Positions 32,459 to 42,254 of a DNA stretch of 42,500 bases are shown here, piece by piece (within the stretch, counting starts at the first letter, position 1; each line of letters begins with the position of its first letter). The stretch covers positions 1 to 42,500 of the forward strand of contig MVGU01001755.1 in the NCBI GenBank assembly GCA_002005505.1, written 5' to 3'. The translations under genes were made by a program, and so were the position numbers. Under the pieces are notes generated by a model. The model searched no databases and was not told the origin of the DNA. It saw only the letters and a list, made by a program, of their open reading frames with translations. Source of the stretch: Botryococcus braunii. Its lineage: Eukaryota > Chlorophyta > Trebouxiophyceae.

Positions 32459-32801
32459 CTTACGCCATGCATAGTTGGCACTCCGTCATTGCGTGTGTTT
32501 GATGACAATAGTTGTCACCGTTAGCACGCCAGCGAGTGGACGATCTAGGGCTCTCACGAAGGATAGAGGGACAGAAGTCGTACATGGGCCGAGTCCGAAT
32601 CATAGGCGTCCCTTGGCTAGGAACCCGCGTGCCGAGTAGATTAACACGAGAGGACAGAACTGGAGAAACCACAAGGGTAAGCTGTGTGGTGGGGTGGTTC
32701 TTGTAAACGCTTGCTTGCCCCAAGTGACGGACCTCGTGTCGCGCCTCGTTCCTTGCTCCCCTCCTGCCTTACTTCCTTATAAATTCCGCTGAGTTATTAC
32801 A
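32459..32801 (+). mobile_element. Gypsy 5' LTR, lacking its first ~135 bp
   Basis: These 343 bp match 39459-39801 with only two differences seen. The 3' LTR (39324-39801) begins with TGTAACGG. The 5' copy starts 135 bp later, directly against the target duplication ctgtg (32454-32458, repeated at 39802-39806). It ends gttattaca, followed by the primer site tttggtatcggcgaaagcc (32802-32820), a variant of the TGGTATC…-type tRNA-Met site. Confidence 0.88.
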
Positions 32802-32907
32802 TTTGGTATCGGCGAAAGCCGTTATCAATCCTTTGGGGTTTTCCATCAAGTTGTTGGAAGTTGGCAGATGCCGATGCAAGGATCTAACTTTGGGATGCCC
32901 CTCGTAG

Positions 32908-34170
32908 ATGAGCTCGGTGACATCAGATAGGTTTAAAAACCTTTCTGAGGACGACCGAAGCCTTTTGGAAGGTTCTTTGCGGGAAGGCTTCGAGGTTACG
33001 GATTTGTTAGAGGAGGACGTCGATTCCATGAACCCGATCGCCCCTACAACCGAGGGATCGGAAGGCAAAAGGAAGAAACGCCCCTTGTCAAAGGAAGATA
33101 TTGAACAATACGTTGACGCTTTGGTTCAAGAAAAGTTGGAGGCTCGGCAGGCCGAGGCTCAAGCACCGATCCAAAAACCGGTGCAAGTGCGTGCTGCCCC
33201 TCCTTCTCTCTTTAACGGAAAACGTGGAAGTTTTATGTTTTTTGCACGGAAATTGGCATCATATGCTAAACTCACAAACGTGCCTGATGCTAAGTGGGTT
33301 GCTTTGGCAGTTCAACACTTGGAAGAAAGACCTCTTAAAGTGTGGGATGCTTTTGTGCGTAAGTGGGAAAAAGAGGGAGGAGAGGAAGATGCCATAGAGT
33401 GGGAAGACTTTAAAGCTTTTATGTCCAAAAGATATGATGCCACTGACACAGTAGCAATAGCAAGACAAAAGCTTGACAAAGTCTACCAGGGAAATGAAAG
33501 TGTGGAGAGGTACATTGAAAGATTTGTTGCTTTGCTTTCGGATATTGAGGTGGAATATGAAATGGTAGAGCAGGATAAGTTGCACTTATTCATGAAGGGT
33601 CTTAATGTGCAGTTAAGATTGGCCAGTACCATCAACCCCGGGACAGGGAAACCCTTCACAGACCTGGATGACTTGTGCTCCTTTGTGGTCAAGTATGAAG
33701 GTGGTTTCAAGAGTGCCCATGGGGATGCACAGGGAGGTCCCCCCAAGAGGAGGACACTATCAAACTTCCACACCAATCTTGGTGCAGCTCATATCCCAGA
33801 GGAAGTTCAAGGGTCACCACCCTTCTGGGGAGCTGTTGGAGGACCCCCTGGTGCACCAGGGAAGGGAAAGTTGGACTCTCGGAAGGTCATCCCCGCTAAT
33901 AGGGAGTGTTACTTTTGCAAACAGTTGGGCCATGAAGCATGGCAATGTCAGTTGAAAAGGGAGTGGTTGGCTGCTAAAGCTAAAGCGGGAGGGTTCCAAC
34001 CACCAGTCTTTCAACCGGGTTACTTTCCCTCTGCACCACAGGCCCCACCAGTGGTGGCACCAGTGCAAGGAGGGCTTCCACCACCTCAAGGAGGGCAAGG
34101 TAATTGGCAAGGGAAAGGAAAGGGAAGAGGGAAGTGGAAGGGGAAAGGGAAGGGGAAACCCAAAACTTGA
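32908..34170 (+). CDS. gag: Gypsy Gag (420 aa)
   Basis: Begins MSSVTSDRFKNLSEDDRSLL. A retrotransposon Gag domain follows (about 95-270: PPSLFNGKRGSFMFFARKLA, then WEDFKAFMSKRYDATDT and YIERFVALLSDIEVEYEM). A single CCHC zinc knuckle lies at about residue 332 (CYFCKQLGHEAWQC), and a basic Gly/Lys tail (KGKGRGKWKGKGKGKPKT) probably binds RNA. The frame is fully intact and ends in TGA at 34168-34170. It forms the capsid of a Ty3/gypsy element. Confidence 0.92.
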   Translation: MSSVTSDRFKNLSEDDRSLLEGSLREGFEVTDLLEEDVDSMNPIAPTTEGSEGKRKKRPLSKEDIEQYVDALVQEKLEARQAEAQAPIQKPVQVRAAPPSLFNGKRGSFMFFARKLASYAKLTNVPDAKWVALAVQHLEERPLKVWDAFVRKWEKEGGEEDAIEWEDFKAFMSKRYDATDTVAIARQKLDKVYQGNESVERYIERFVALLSDIEVEYEMVEQDKLHLFMKGLNVQLRLASTINPGTGKPFTDLDDLCSFVVKYEGGFKSAHGDAQGGPPKRRTLSNFHTNLGAAHIPEEVQGSPPFWGAVGGPPGAPGKGKLDSRKVIPANRECYFCKQLGHEAWQCQLKREWLAAKAKAGGFQPPVFQPGYFPSAPQAPPVVAPVQGGLPPPQGGQGNWQGKGKGRGKWKGKGKGKPKT

Positions 34171-34182
34171 CTCGCAAGGGTC

Positions 34183-34503
34183 ATGGATCCCCATTGTTTG
34201 GCCTATTTGTCTTCACTCTCTGAACCCTTTGAGTTGGTAGTACCTAAGAAAAATTGTGCAGAGGCTTGCTTGCATGATTTCTTTGCAAAGAGAAAACATG
34301 ATCCCAGCCTTGGTGCCTGCTTTGTTATTAGCCAAAAAGTCTGGAAAAGCAGGAGGTTTTTCTTAGAGTACAGGACAAAGGCCAAACTAAAAGTTCTTGC
34401 TCGGGGATGTAGGGGAGAACAATTATGTTCTCGGGCAAGGCAGGAATATTTCCTTTTTCATTTGTGCTTGCATGTGTCATGCCACAACCATCTTGTCATG
34501 TAG
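34183..34503 (+). CDS. Gypsy inter-ORF in the Gag frame, before protease
   Basis: The Gag frame stays open for 110 codons after the Gag TGA (34168-34170), with an ATG at 34183 (MDPHCLAYLSSLSEPFELVV …), and overlaps the pol ORF by about 80 bases. It might be read through the Gag stop and then shifted -1 into pol, or re-initiated. The sequence has no recognised domain. It may instead be non-coding linker. Confidence 0.35.
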   Translation: MDPHCLAYLSSLSEPFELVVPKKNCAEACLHDFFAKRKHDPSLGACFVISQKVWKSRRFFLEYRTKAKLKVLARGCRGEQLCSRARQEYFLFHLCLHVSCHNHLVM

Positions 34504-37500
34504 GGCATGTGGGAAATCTCTCACCACTCAACCTGACTTTTGCCGTTACTGTTCGAGGCATGGAGTTTCGTGCACTCATGGACACTGGGGCTACCCATTC
34601 TTTTGTCCGAGGCAAAGTACTACAAGGGCTTAGGTATCACAAGGAAGCAACAACAGTAGTCCTTGCAGATGGGTCCTTGTCTGAAACCAAGGGGAAGGTT
34701 GACCTTAGTGTTAGGTTCACCCCTTCGGTAGTCACCCGCCATACTTTCTTTGTATGTGATTCTATTATGGAGGGGGTGGACCTCATTCTGGGACAAGACT
34801 GGATGTCTCTAAGGGAGGCCACAGTCAGTGTTGGGGTTGGAAAGGCACAAATAAAACATCAAGGGAAGTGGGTAACGTTGGACCCTCACAGGAAAGTCTT
34901 ACCCTGCACGTTGCAATGGGGTATGAACATAGTGAGGAAGGGGAAGAACAAAGTAGATCAATGGAGACTTTGTCTGTTGAATGTTGTCATGAGACCTGAA
35001 GAGTATGCATGGGATGAGCAGGAGTCATCCCTGGAGGAAAACGGGCTCGATCCCTCCGACGACGAATCAGGCACCTCATCAACCAACTCCAGGGGACCGG
35101 GTACCCAGGGCGGGCCGGTCCCGGAATTATTCTCGGAACCCCTAGTGGAGGGGGAGGAAGAGGGAATAATGGAGGGGGAGGAGGAGAAGCCAACGTCGTC
35201 GTCGGGTAAGCTCACGGGATCCTTGGGACTGGAGGAGGTGTTGAAGGGCAAACCGGAACAATTGGGGGTGCTCCTTAGGGAGTACAGTGATTTGTTTCCT
35301 CAAGGTTTGCCAGGATTGCCACCGCATAGACAGGTGTATCACACCATCAGGATACAACCTGGCTCTGTACCTCCTAATAAGCCTGCTTATCGTTTATCTT
35401 CTCTAGAAATGGAAGAGTGTACTAAAACAGTGGATGAGCTTCTCGCATTAGGGCACATCCGGCCCAGTCACTCACCTTATGCATCTCCTGTTCTTTTTGT
35501 TAAAAAGAAGGAAGGAACTTATAGGATGGTAATTGATTATAGAGCTGTCAACCAGATTACCATTCCGGATAGGTACCCCTTGCCCCGGATTGATGATTTG
35601 CTTGATAGGCTCAAAGGAGCAAAGGTCTTCTCAAGCCTGGACTTATTGAGCGGATACCATCAGGTCCGGCTTAAAGAAGAAGATATCCCAAAGACAGCAT
35701 TTAGAACACCATTCGGGTTGTACGAGTTTCTGGTGCTCCCCTTTGGTTTAACGAATGCTCCGGCCACTTTTCAGCGGCTGATGAATGAAATCTTCCATGA
35801 TTTCATTCGGGAGGGATTTGTCGTTGTCTATTTGGATGATGTGCTCATTTTCAGCAAGGATGAAAACATGCATTATGTTCATTTGGAAAAAGTCTTCGCT
35901 CGCTTGCGAGAGAAGCAACTCTTTGCCAAGCTACCCAAGTGTGAGTTCATGCGTTCTGAACTTCGATACTTGGGGCATATCATTGGAAGGGATGGATTAA
36001 AGGTGGACCCACAAAAGGTGGAAGTAGTCAAGGAATGGCCCGTACCCAAAAACACCACGGATGTCCGTAGGTTTCTGGGCCTTGCAAACTACTTCAGGAA
36101 GTTTATCAGGGACTTCAGTGCCATCGCTGCTCCCTTGACAAAGTTGTCAAGCAGCAAGAGGGCATGGGAATGGGAATTGGAACAGGAGGAATCTTTTTCA
36201 GCATTGAAGACTGCTTTGGTAGAGGCCCCTATCTTATCACTACCTGATCTTCGGAAACCATTCCAAGTGACATGTGATGCAAGTGATTTTGGGGTGGGAG
36301 CAGTTCTCATGCAGGACGGGAAAGTAGTAGCATACTATAGCAAAAAGTTGAATAGTGCAGAGCGTAACTATTCTGCTACGGAAAGGGAATTGCTGGCTGT
36401 AGTGTATGCTCTACAGGAATGGAGATGTTATGTGTTAGGAAAACCAGTCACCGTAACCACTGACCATAAGTGTAATACCTTTTTGCAACAACAGGCAGGA
36501 CTTAGCCCGAGAAGAGCTAGGTGGGCTGAGCGATTGCAGGAGTTTGACATACTCTGGGTTTGGGAGCCAGGCAAGACTAACGTCGCAGATGCCTTGTCCA
36601 GGATCCCAATCCTCGCGGCCAGGCAGCTCCGACGCAACGTCGAGCCAGCGGAGCCCGAGCTCAGGAGTGTCAAGCCCCGGGTCGCAATGGACTCCGGCGG
36701 GAGGGCCCGCCCGAGCGGAGTCACCCAGCAGCTTGACACGTGTGAACCCTTCCTGGAGTTAGTAAAGAGGGCTTACATGGATGATGAGTGGTTGGGAAAG
36801 AGGTCGAACAGAAGGAAGGTGCATTTCAGGAATGGGATATGGGAATATGGGAAGGAGGGACGGAAGTATGTCCCAGGGCATTATGAGGTGAAGGATGGGG
36901 AAGGAGTCGTGGGGAGAAACCTAAGACAAGATATACTCAAGGCATTGCATGAACCTTTGTATGTGGGACACCCTGGTTTTGCCAAGATGTATGAACTGGT
37001 GAAACGGGAATGGTGGTGGCCGGGAATGACAGAGGACGTGCGGGAATATGTTGCCTACTGTGATTCTTGTCAAAGGGTCAAAGCTTCAAACAAGTTGCCC
37101 GCAGGCCTCCTTCACCCCTTGCAAATCCCGACTAGGAAATGGCAAAGCATTTCCATGGATTTCATAACGGGGTTGCCACGGAGTGCAAACGGGAATGATG
37201 CCATATGGGTTGTGGTGGACCGGTTAAGTAAGTGTGCTCACTTTGTGCCCACCACCACAAAAGCTGACTCATATGATGTAGCAGTTTTGCTAAGGGATAA
37301 AGTCTGGAGATACCACGGATTTCCAGAGGAACTTGTGTCGGATAGGGATCCTAAGTTTGTGAGTAAATTTATGGATATACTCCTAAATTTAACAGGCTGC
37401 AAACCTGCACGGTCTACAGCCTATCACCCACAATCTGACGGACAAACGGAACGGGTTAACAGGATTCTTGAGGACTACCTCAAACATTATGTTTGGGATA

Positions 37501-38096
37501 AGCCTAAAGAATGGGAAAACCATCTGGCTGTTGCAGAGTTTGCCTATAACAATACATGGCAAGCCTCGATCAACACCACACCGTTCCGCTTGACATATGG
37601 ACAGGATCCAAACATTCCATTTGCTATGGGACACATGGAGGGGGGGAAAGCAGATCGGGCAGATCTTTTCCTCCGGAAGATGCAAGACTCCCTTACTCTT
37701 GCACGGAAGTTTTTGGCTGCAGCTCAGGAGCGGCAGGCGGCCCAGGCGAACCGCCACCGCCGGGCTGTGATCTATAAGAAGGGGGACCTTGTTCTCCTTC
37801 GGACGAAGTTCCCAGCCGCCCTGACGTCGCAGAAGTACATAAAGCTTGCCAGGCGCCGGATTGGACCCTTCCGGGTCACTGCCGTCCATCCCAACTCTGT
37901 TGAGCTGGACGTCCCCGCCGCCCTGAAGTTTCACCCACGCATAAACGTGGAATATGTGGACCTCTACAAGGGGCCACGTAACCCAGACCGCCTCAGCATT
38001 TACAAATACCAGCCGGGACCACGCATGGTCAAGGGCGATGACGGCACGGAGAATGCCGAGTACGTCGTGGACGGCATCCTCGGTCACCGTCCCTGA
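34425..38096 (+). CDS. pol: Gypsy Pol: protease, RT, RNase H, integrase (1223 aa)
   Basis: Uninterrupted frame. The aspartic protease is at about residue 50 (LMDTGATHSFV). RT lies at about 330-520, with YRMVIDYRAVN and the catalytic YLDD at about 469. RNase H starts near 612 (VTCDASDFGVGAVLM) and includes TERELLAVVYAL and TDHKC. Integrase has its HHCC zinc finger at about 842-882 (HPG … CDSCQRVK), D at about 911 (SMDFITGLPRS), D at about 972 (SDRDPKF) and E at about 1008 (QTERVNRILED). The order PR-RT-RH-IN identifies Ty3/gypsy. It ends in the first strand of a chromodomain (EYVVDGILGHRP) at TGA 38094-38096. All catalytic residues are present, so the enzymes look functional. Confidence 0.95.
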   Translation: MFSGKAGIFPFSFVLACVMPQPSCHVGHVGNLSPLNLTFAVTVRGMEFRALMDTGATHSFVRGKVLQGLRYHKEATTVVLADGSLSETKGKVDLSVRFTPSVVTRHTFFVCDSIMEGVDLILGQDWMSLREATVSVGVGKAQIKHQGKWVTLDPHRKVLPCTLQWGMNIVRKGKNKVDQWRLCLLNVVMRPEEYAWDEQESSLEENGLDPSDDESGTSSTNSRGPGTQGGPVPELFSEPLVEGEEEGIMEGEEEKPTSSSGKLTGSLGLEEVLKGKPEQLGVLLREYSDLFPQGLPGLPPHRQVYHTIRIQPGSVPPNKPAYRLSSLEMEECTKTVDELLALGHIRPSHSPYASPVLFVKKKEGTYRMVIDYRAVNQITIPDRYPLPRIDDLLDRLKGAKVFSSLDLLSGYHQVRLKEEDIPKTAFRTPFGLYEFLVLPFGLTNAPATFQRLMNEIFHDFIREGFVVVYLDDVLIFSKDENMHYVHLEKVFARLREKQLFAKLPKCEFMRSELRYLGHIIGRDGLKVDPQKVEVVKEWPVPKNTTDVRRFLGLANYFRKFIRDFSAIAAPLTKLSSSKRAWEWELEQEESFSALKTALVEAPILSLPDLRKPFQVTCDASDFGVGAVLMQDGKVVAYYSKKLNSAERNYSATERELLAVVYALQEWRCYVLGKPVTVTTDHKCNTFLQQQAGLSPRRARWAERLQEFDILWVWEPGKTNVADALSRIPILAARQLRRNVEPAEPELRSVKPRVAMDSGGRARPSGVTQQLDTCEPFLELVKRAYMDDEWLGKRSNRRKVHFRNGIWEYGKEGRKYVPGHYEVKDGEGVVGRNLRQDILKALHEPLYVGHPGFAKMYELVKREWWWPGMTEDVREYVAYCDSCQRVKASNKLPAGLLHPLQIPTRKWQSISMDFITGLPRSANGNDAIWVVVDRLSKCAHFVPTTTKADSYDVAVLLRDKVWRYHGFPEELVSDRDPKFVSKFMDILLNLTGCKPARSTAYHPQSDGQTERVNRILEDYLKHYVWDKPKEWENHLAVAEFAYNNTWQASINTTPFRLTYGQDPNIPFAMGHMEGGKADRADLFLRKMQDSLTLARKFLAAAQERQAAQANRHRRAVIYKKGDLVLLRTKFPAALTSQKYIKLARRRIGPFRVTAVHPNSVELDVPAALKFHPRINVEYVDLYKGPRNPDRLSIYKYQPGPRMVKGDDGTENAEYVVDGILGHRP

Positions 38097-38287
38097 TGAA
38101 GGGGAACCGGGCCCTCCACTTCCCGGACGGTACCCCAGCCTACCAATACTGGGTACTGTGGTCAGGTTACGACGTCGGAGACGACTGGGAGCCCTTGGAC
38201 ATGTTCGACCACGCAAAGGACACCATCAACGCCTACCACCGTCACCAGGAGTTGGGCCCGCCCAAGTGGGGCGAGACGGCCGTTTGA
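38096..38287 (+). CDS. Gypsy chromodomain, remainder in -1 frame
   Basis: The ATG at 38096 overlaps the Pol stop (TGATGA). The 63 codons encode the rest of a chromodomain: MKGNRALHFPDGTPAYQYWV, then LWSGYDVGDDWEPLDMFDHA and a helix (KDTINAYHRHQ). Aromatic W/Y positions typical of chromodomains are present. Chromoviral integrases use this domain to target chromatin. The domain starts in the Pol frame and needs a -1 shift or stop-restart to be completed, or one base is wrong or missing. Confidence 0.75.
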   Translation: MKGNRALHFPDGTPAYQYWVLWSGYDVGDDWEPLDMFDHAKDTINAYHRHQELGPPKWGETAV

Positions 38288-39323
38288 GGCCTTTCCCCTG
38301 CTGCCCGCTCCTCCGGTCGGTTACCTTGTCTTTGCTCTCTTTAGGAGGGAGTCCTTGTCGGGTACGCAAGGATCTGCACAGACAAGCCGGTGGTAGGATT
38401 GCAAATGTGTGCACCCCCTCGGGATGGGATTGGGAGTGGGTCGCCCACTCCGGTGTGGGTGGACAGATGTCACACACCATGGCATGTTGCAGCCCGGAGT
38501 CTGCACGCTTTGGATAGGTGGGGGGGGAGTACACCTGCTAGCACAAGCAATCAGTTGTGGATCCTGGGCACTTTTCTGGTGATTGGTGGACTATGTGACT
38601 AGAAGGGACTTGGAAATTGGAGAGGGATTGGGGATTCTTCTATGTGACTGGCAGGTCTTGGACTGTCTATGTCAATAGGGGGACTTGGACTCTCTTGAAA
38701 TCTTGGACCTTGGAAGTTTGTGTTGTTGGGACTTTTGGGAACGTTGGACTTTGTTTCTTTGTTTGTTTGTTTGTTTGTTCCTTTTGGATCATGGTTCAGA
38801 GCCAACGCAACCCGAGTCGTTCGGCATGAACTGGAATGTGTACCTTATGCGGATTTGTACAGTATGTTGACTTGGGATCATCCATTACGGGAACGGGACT
38901 CATTGGGAGCATGGAACTTCTCCATGGAAGTTCCCTACTTTTTGGACTTAAGCACTTTAATTATTCTTTTGTGTTGTATGTTTTTGGATTAGATTTTTAT
39001 GTTCTCTTGGACTTGGGAAATGGGACACTTGTTTTTCATGTTTGAACGTTTATTTCTTCATGTTTGTTCTTCGAATAAGATTAGACGCAAGTCTACCTAG
39101 TGTACTAGAAAAGCCATAAAAAATAAATAAATGGCAAGGAAGTGTTTACTTGGAGATATTATACATTGGAAGTGGGGACCCCATGAACCACCAATTCGGC
39201 AGGGGTCAGACGGCAGTTGGAGGTTTGGGCCGTCCAGTTTACCGGTTTCTCTGGTTGTTCTTCTCAGTGAAAATCCTCGAGTGGGTTTGCATGAGGACAT
39301 GCAAAGGACTAAGGGGGGGATAA
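38288..39323 (+). other. Gypsy 3' non-coding region and polypurine tract
   Basis: About 1 kb without a conserved ORF, containing a short (gttt)n run at 38757-38776. It ends in the polypurine tract aaggggggga (39311-39320), which primes plus-strand DNA synthesis just before the LTR. Short ORFs here look accidental. Confidence 0.7.
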
Positions 39324-39801
39324 TGTAACGGAATGCGAGGATTTCCGAGCATTTCGGGACATTTGCGGGAGACGCCCTTTGGCGCCATACTGCACGCCCG
39401 TGGGAGCCACGTGGTTAGCCGCTCGAACGAGAGTAGCACCTTCCGTCGGTGATGGTTGCTTACGCCATGCATAGTTGGCACTCCGTCATTGCGTGTGTTT
39501 GATGACAATAGTTGTCACCGTTAGCACGCCAGCGAGTGGACGATCTAGGGCTCTCACGAAGGATAGAGGGACATAAGTCGTACATGGGCCGAGTCCGAAT
39601 CATAGGCGTCCCTTGGCTAGGAACCCGCGTGCCGAGTAGATTAACACGAGAGGACGGAACTGGAGAAACCACAAGGGTAAGCTGTGTGGTGGGGTGGTTC
39701 TTGTAAACGCTTGCTTGCCCCAAGTGACGGACCTCGTGTCGCGCCTCGTTCCTTGCTCCCCTCCTGCCTTACTTCCTTATAAATTCCGCTGAGTTATTAC
39801 A
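39324..39801 (+). mobile_element. Gypsy 3' LTR, complete (478 bp)
   Basis: Starts TGTAACGGAATGCG right after the polypurine tract and ends GAGTTATTACA, with inverted ends TGTAA/TTACA. It is followed by the target duplication ctgtg (39802-39806) and then copia-3 sequence. Confidence 0.93.
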
Positions 39802-39806
39802 CTGTG

Positions 39807-41456
39807 GCTGGAGCCCCAGCAGCCAGATGGTTCCCCTGCCACTTCAGAGACCTCACAGCAGTCATGGTCAGTGCTGGGCCATCTTCAAATTTAGCTCGGG
39901 GGGTGCTGAAGCGCACTCGCAGCTGGACAAACTGCAGAAGATGCAGGAGGGGTCAGGTTCCAGGGAAGTCTCAACATAGACTTCCCCCAGGAACCACCCT
40001 CACAAGGGATCAGCGTTATGAACAGCGCCAGGCTAGGAGGGACTCAGTAGGGGTCCCCATGCATGACCCTGGCTCAGGCCAGGTACTTGTGAGTGAGCCA
40101 CCCTCGGTAGGTCTCCCTGATTTGCAGAGGCAGGTTGAGACAGGGGAGGCTATGCTTGGAGAAGATGTTAGCAAGAAGAGTAGTGGGCTAGAAGTGCCAG
40201 CAGCAGGGGAAGCACGTAGCCAAGTTGAGCTGGGAACCAGTCATGCTTATGGGGTGCAGCCTGACACAGTAGGCGCAGCTCAGGAAAGTCAGAGTAGTGT
40301 ACCTAGGTGTGAGTCCAGGAGAGAGAGAGAGCTGATGCTTCCACCTGCATTGAGAAAGGTGAGAGATTGTAATGGTGGAGCGCATGAGTCTGGCAGTTCA
40401 AGAGAGAGAGTTGGGGAGGGCTCTGGCAGTTCTGGCTGTACTGCAGGATCTCAACATAAGGTACAAAATGTACCTTATTCTGGGAACCAGGATCAGAGGA
40501 ATACAAAAGACAACAGTCCCAGGAGTGCTGACAGTACTGCAGAGTCTCAGCATAAGGTACAAAATGTACCTTATGTCAAGCTGGGAAAGGTTCACGTGCC
40601 ATCTAACCTGAGGGAAGCCCAATGCTCCCCTCAGTGGGATTTTTGGCAACAAGCAATGAGGGAAGAGATGGATTCCCTTGATACCCATGAGGTTCTAGAG
40701 TATGTGGACAGACCACATGGACAAAAAGTTATTCCTGTCCATTGGATATTCTCCACTAAAATTGATGCACATGGGAATGTTACTCGCTTTAAAGCGAGGT
40801 TAGTTGCCCAAGGGTGTAGACAGATCCCTGGGATAGATGTTGGGGAGGTATTTGCACCCACCAGCAGCTATGGGGCAAGGAGGGCTGTGCTGCCAGTGGC
40901 TGCCACACAGAATCTTGAGATCCACCAAGTGGATATCAAGACGGCTTTTCTCAATGGAGAGTTGGAGGAAGAGGTCTATGTGACCCAACCACCAGGATTT
41001 GAGAATGGCAACACGAGGGTTGTGTGCAAGCTCAGGAAGGCACTATACGGTCTAAAACAAGCCCCACGGGCTTGGCACAAGACCTTGACCGACAAGTTGA
41101 GCGTGATGGGGTATAGTGTGTGCAAGAGTGATGCGGGTGTATACATCAGGAGGGCACCTGATGGCAACCTGTCCTTTATTCTTGTTTATGTTGATGATCT
41201 TCTCATAGTTGCCAGATTGGTTGCAGAGATTGAGTGGGGGAAAGAGTTGTTGAAGAAGGACTTCACCATCCATGAGTTGGGAGAGGTGAATGATTTCCTG
41301 GGGTGTCAGGTCCTACGCAATAGAGTTCAGAGCACTATTTCCATGAGTTGCACTCCCAAGATTGATGCTCTTGTGGAAAAGTTTGGGGTTGCTGATGATG
41401 GGCGTGTGGTTGATACCCCCATGTCCAAGGACTTCGTGTTGTGTAGAAGAGCAGAA
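39807..41456 (+). pseudogene. pol: Copia-3 pol continued: linker and RT, truncated before RNase H
   Basis: After the gypsy element the copia-3 frame resumes: linker (TLTRDQRYEQRQARRD), RT ([56 protein letters not shown]) and the catalytic YVDDLLIV at about residue 460 of this ORF. It ends in TPMSKDFVLCRRAE and a stop. In copia-2 the same point is followed by about 300 more residues of RT/RNase H. Here the similarity stops at about 41440, where unrelated sequence of a host cDNA begins. RNase H and the 3' LTR are therefore lost. An exact internal duplication near 40450-40475 and 40553-40575 (cataaggtacaaaatgtacc) lies in the linker. Confidence 0.88.
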
Positions 41457-41866
41457 TAGAGGAAACGTCGCACGCCAGTTCCGTCCACGGAACGTTCTGT
41501 ATCCCAGTGATTCACTCAATCACTGAACTCTTGGTTACAATCCAGTAACCACTTGTGTTTCCAGGTGTATCTATGCCACCTGTTCGCAATCGTAAGTATC
41601 TGTCACTTACTCAAGCACTCACATCACTTACGACGCCATCCTCGCAACTGACCACCGCTGCCCACCCGTGTACATACTACACTTATGCAGCTCGCACTGT
41701 CTCAACAGACAGAAAACAACAACCTCCGATATTCTCTCACGCAGCCCACATGCACAAGCATAGCATGATATCAGTGAGAGCAATACTCCGGCAGGTCTCA
41801 GACAGGTCCTTCAGCGATTCCCACTGAATAGGACTCCAGGCAACTTCGATAGAAAGCTCCAACTGT
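41457..41866 (-). pseudogene. Processed (spliced) copy of the neighbouring host gene
   Basis: On the minus strand 41866-41727, 41726-41656 and 41655-41580 reproduce exons C, B and A of the gene to the right (42394-41894), with two substitutions seen in 287 bp. The two introns are missing exactly at their GT and AG borders. Downstream the copy continues as GTGGCATAGATACACC… (41579 to about 41457), which is probably a further exon fused to A at another splice junction. It then meets the broken end of copia-3. No poly-A or target duplication is visible. A 27-bp piece (41867-41893) starting GTAATA separates it from exon A of the parent. Confidence 0.8.
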
Positions 41867-41893
41867 CTTCTTTTACATGGTGTTGTTTATTAC

Positions 41894-42254
41894 CTGTTCG
41901 CAATCGTAAGTATCTGTCACTTACTCAAGCACTCACATCAGTTACGACGCCATCCTCGCAACTGACCACCTGTACGAGTCACGTACATTGCTCTCTATCA
42001 GTATCATACTTACACCAGTAACTAAACAACACAATGGCTTCCATCAATGTACAAGTTTTTATCCGGAGGTGTTCTTACCGCTGCCCACCCGTGTACATAC
42101 TACACTTATGCAGCTCGCACTGTCTCAACAGACAGAAAACAACAACCTCCTGCACAGTACTGAATGTTATTCAGTCTTTTCAACTAAATGGCACTCATTA
42201 ACACTTATGAACTATCATTTACTAAACGCAACCGATGCTCTAACCGGGCCTTAC
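41894..42254 (-). other. Host gene exons A and B with introns 1 and 2
   Basis: Transcribed right to left. Intron 42254-42150 (105 bp) starts GTAAGGCCC and ends CTGTGCAG. Exon B is 42149-42079 (71 bp). Intron 42078-41970 (109 bp) starts GTAAGAACA and ends TCGTACAG. Exon A is 41969-41894 (76 bp), ended by a donor GTAATA. The boundaries are supported directly by the intron-less copy at 41580-41866. The frame of exon C stops before these exons, so A and B are probably 3' untranslated or the transcript is non-coding. Confidence 0.8.

Noticed and set aside
37389..38216. 275-codon minus-strand ORF
   Set aside because: It lies antisense to the integrase/chromodomain region of gypsy Pol and has no domain of its own.
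41970..42254. Two insertions (introner-type intron gain) instead of intron loss
   Set aside because: The two introns are unrelated to each other and have ordinary splice signals. Loss through an mRNA intermediate explains the other copy more simply, though I cannot exclude gain.
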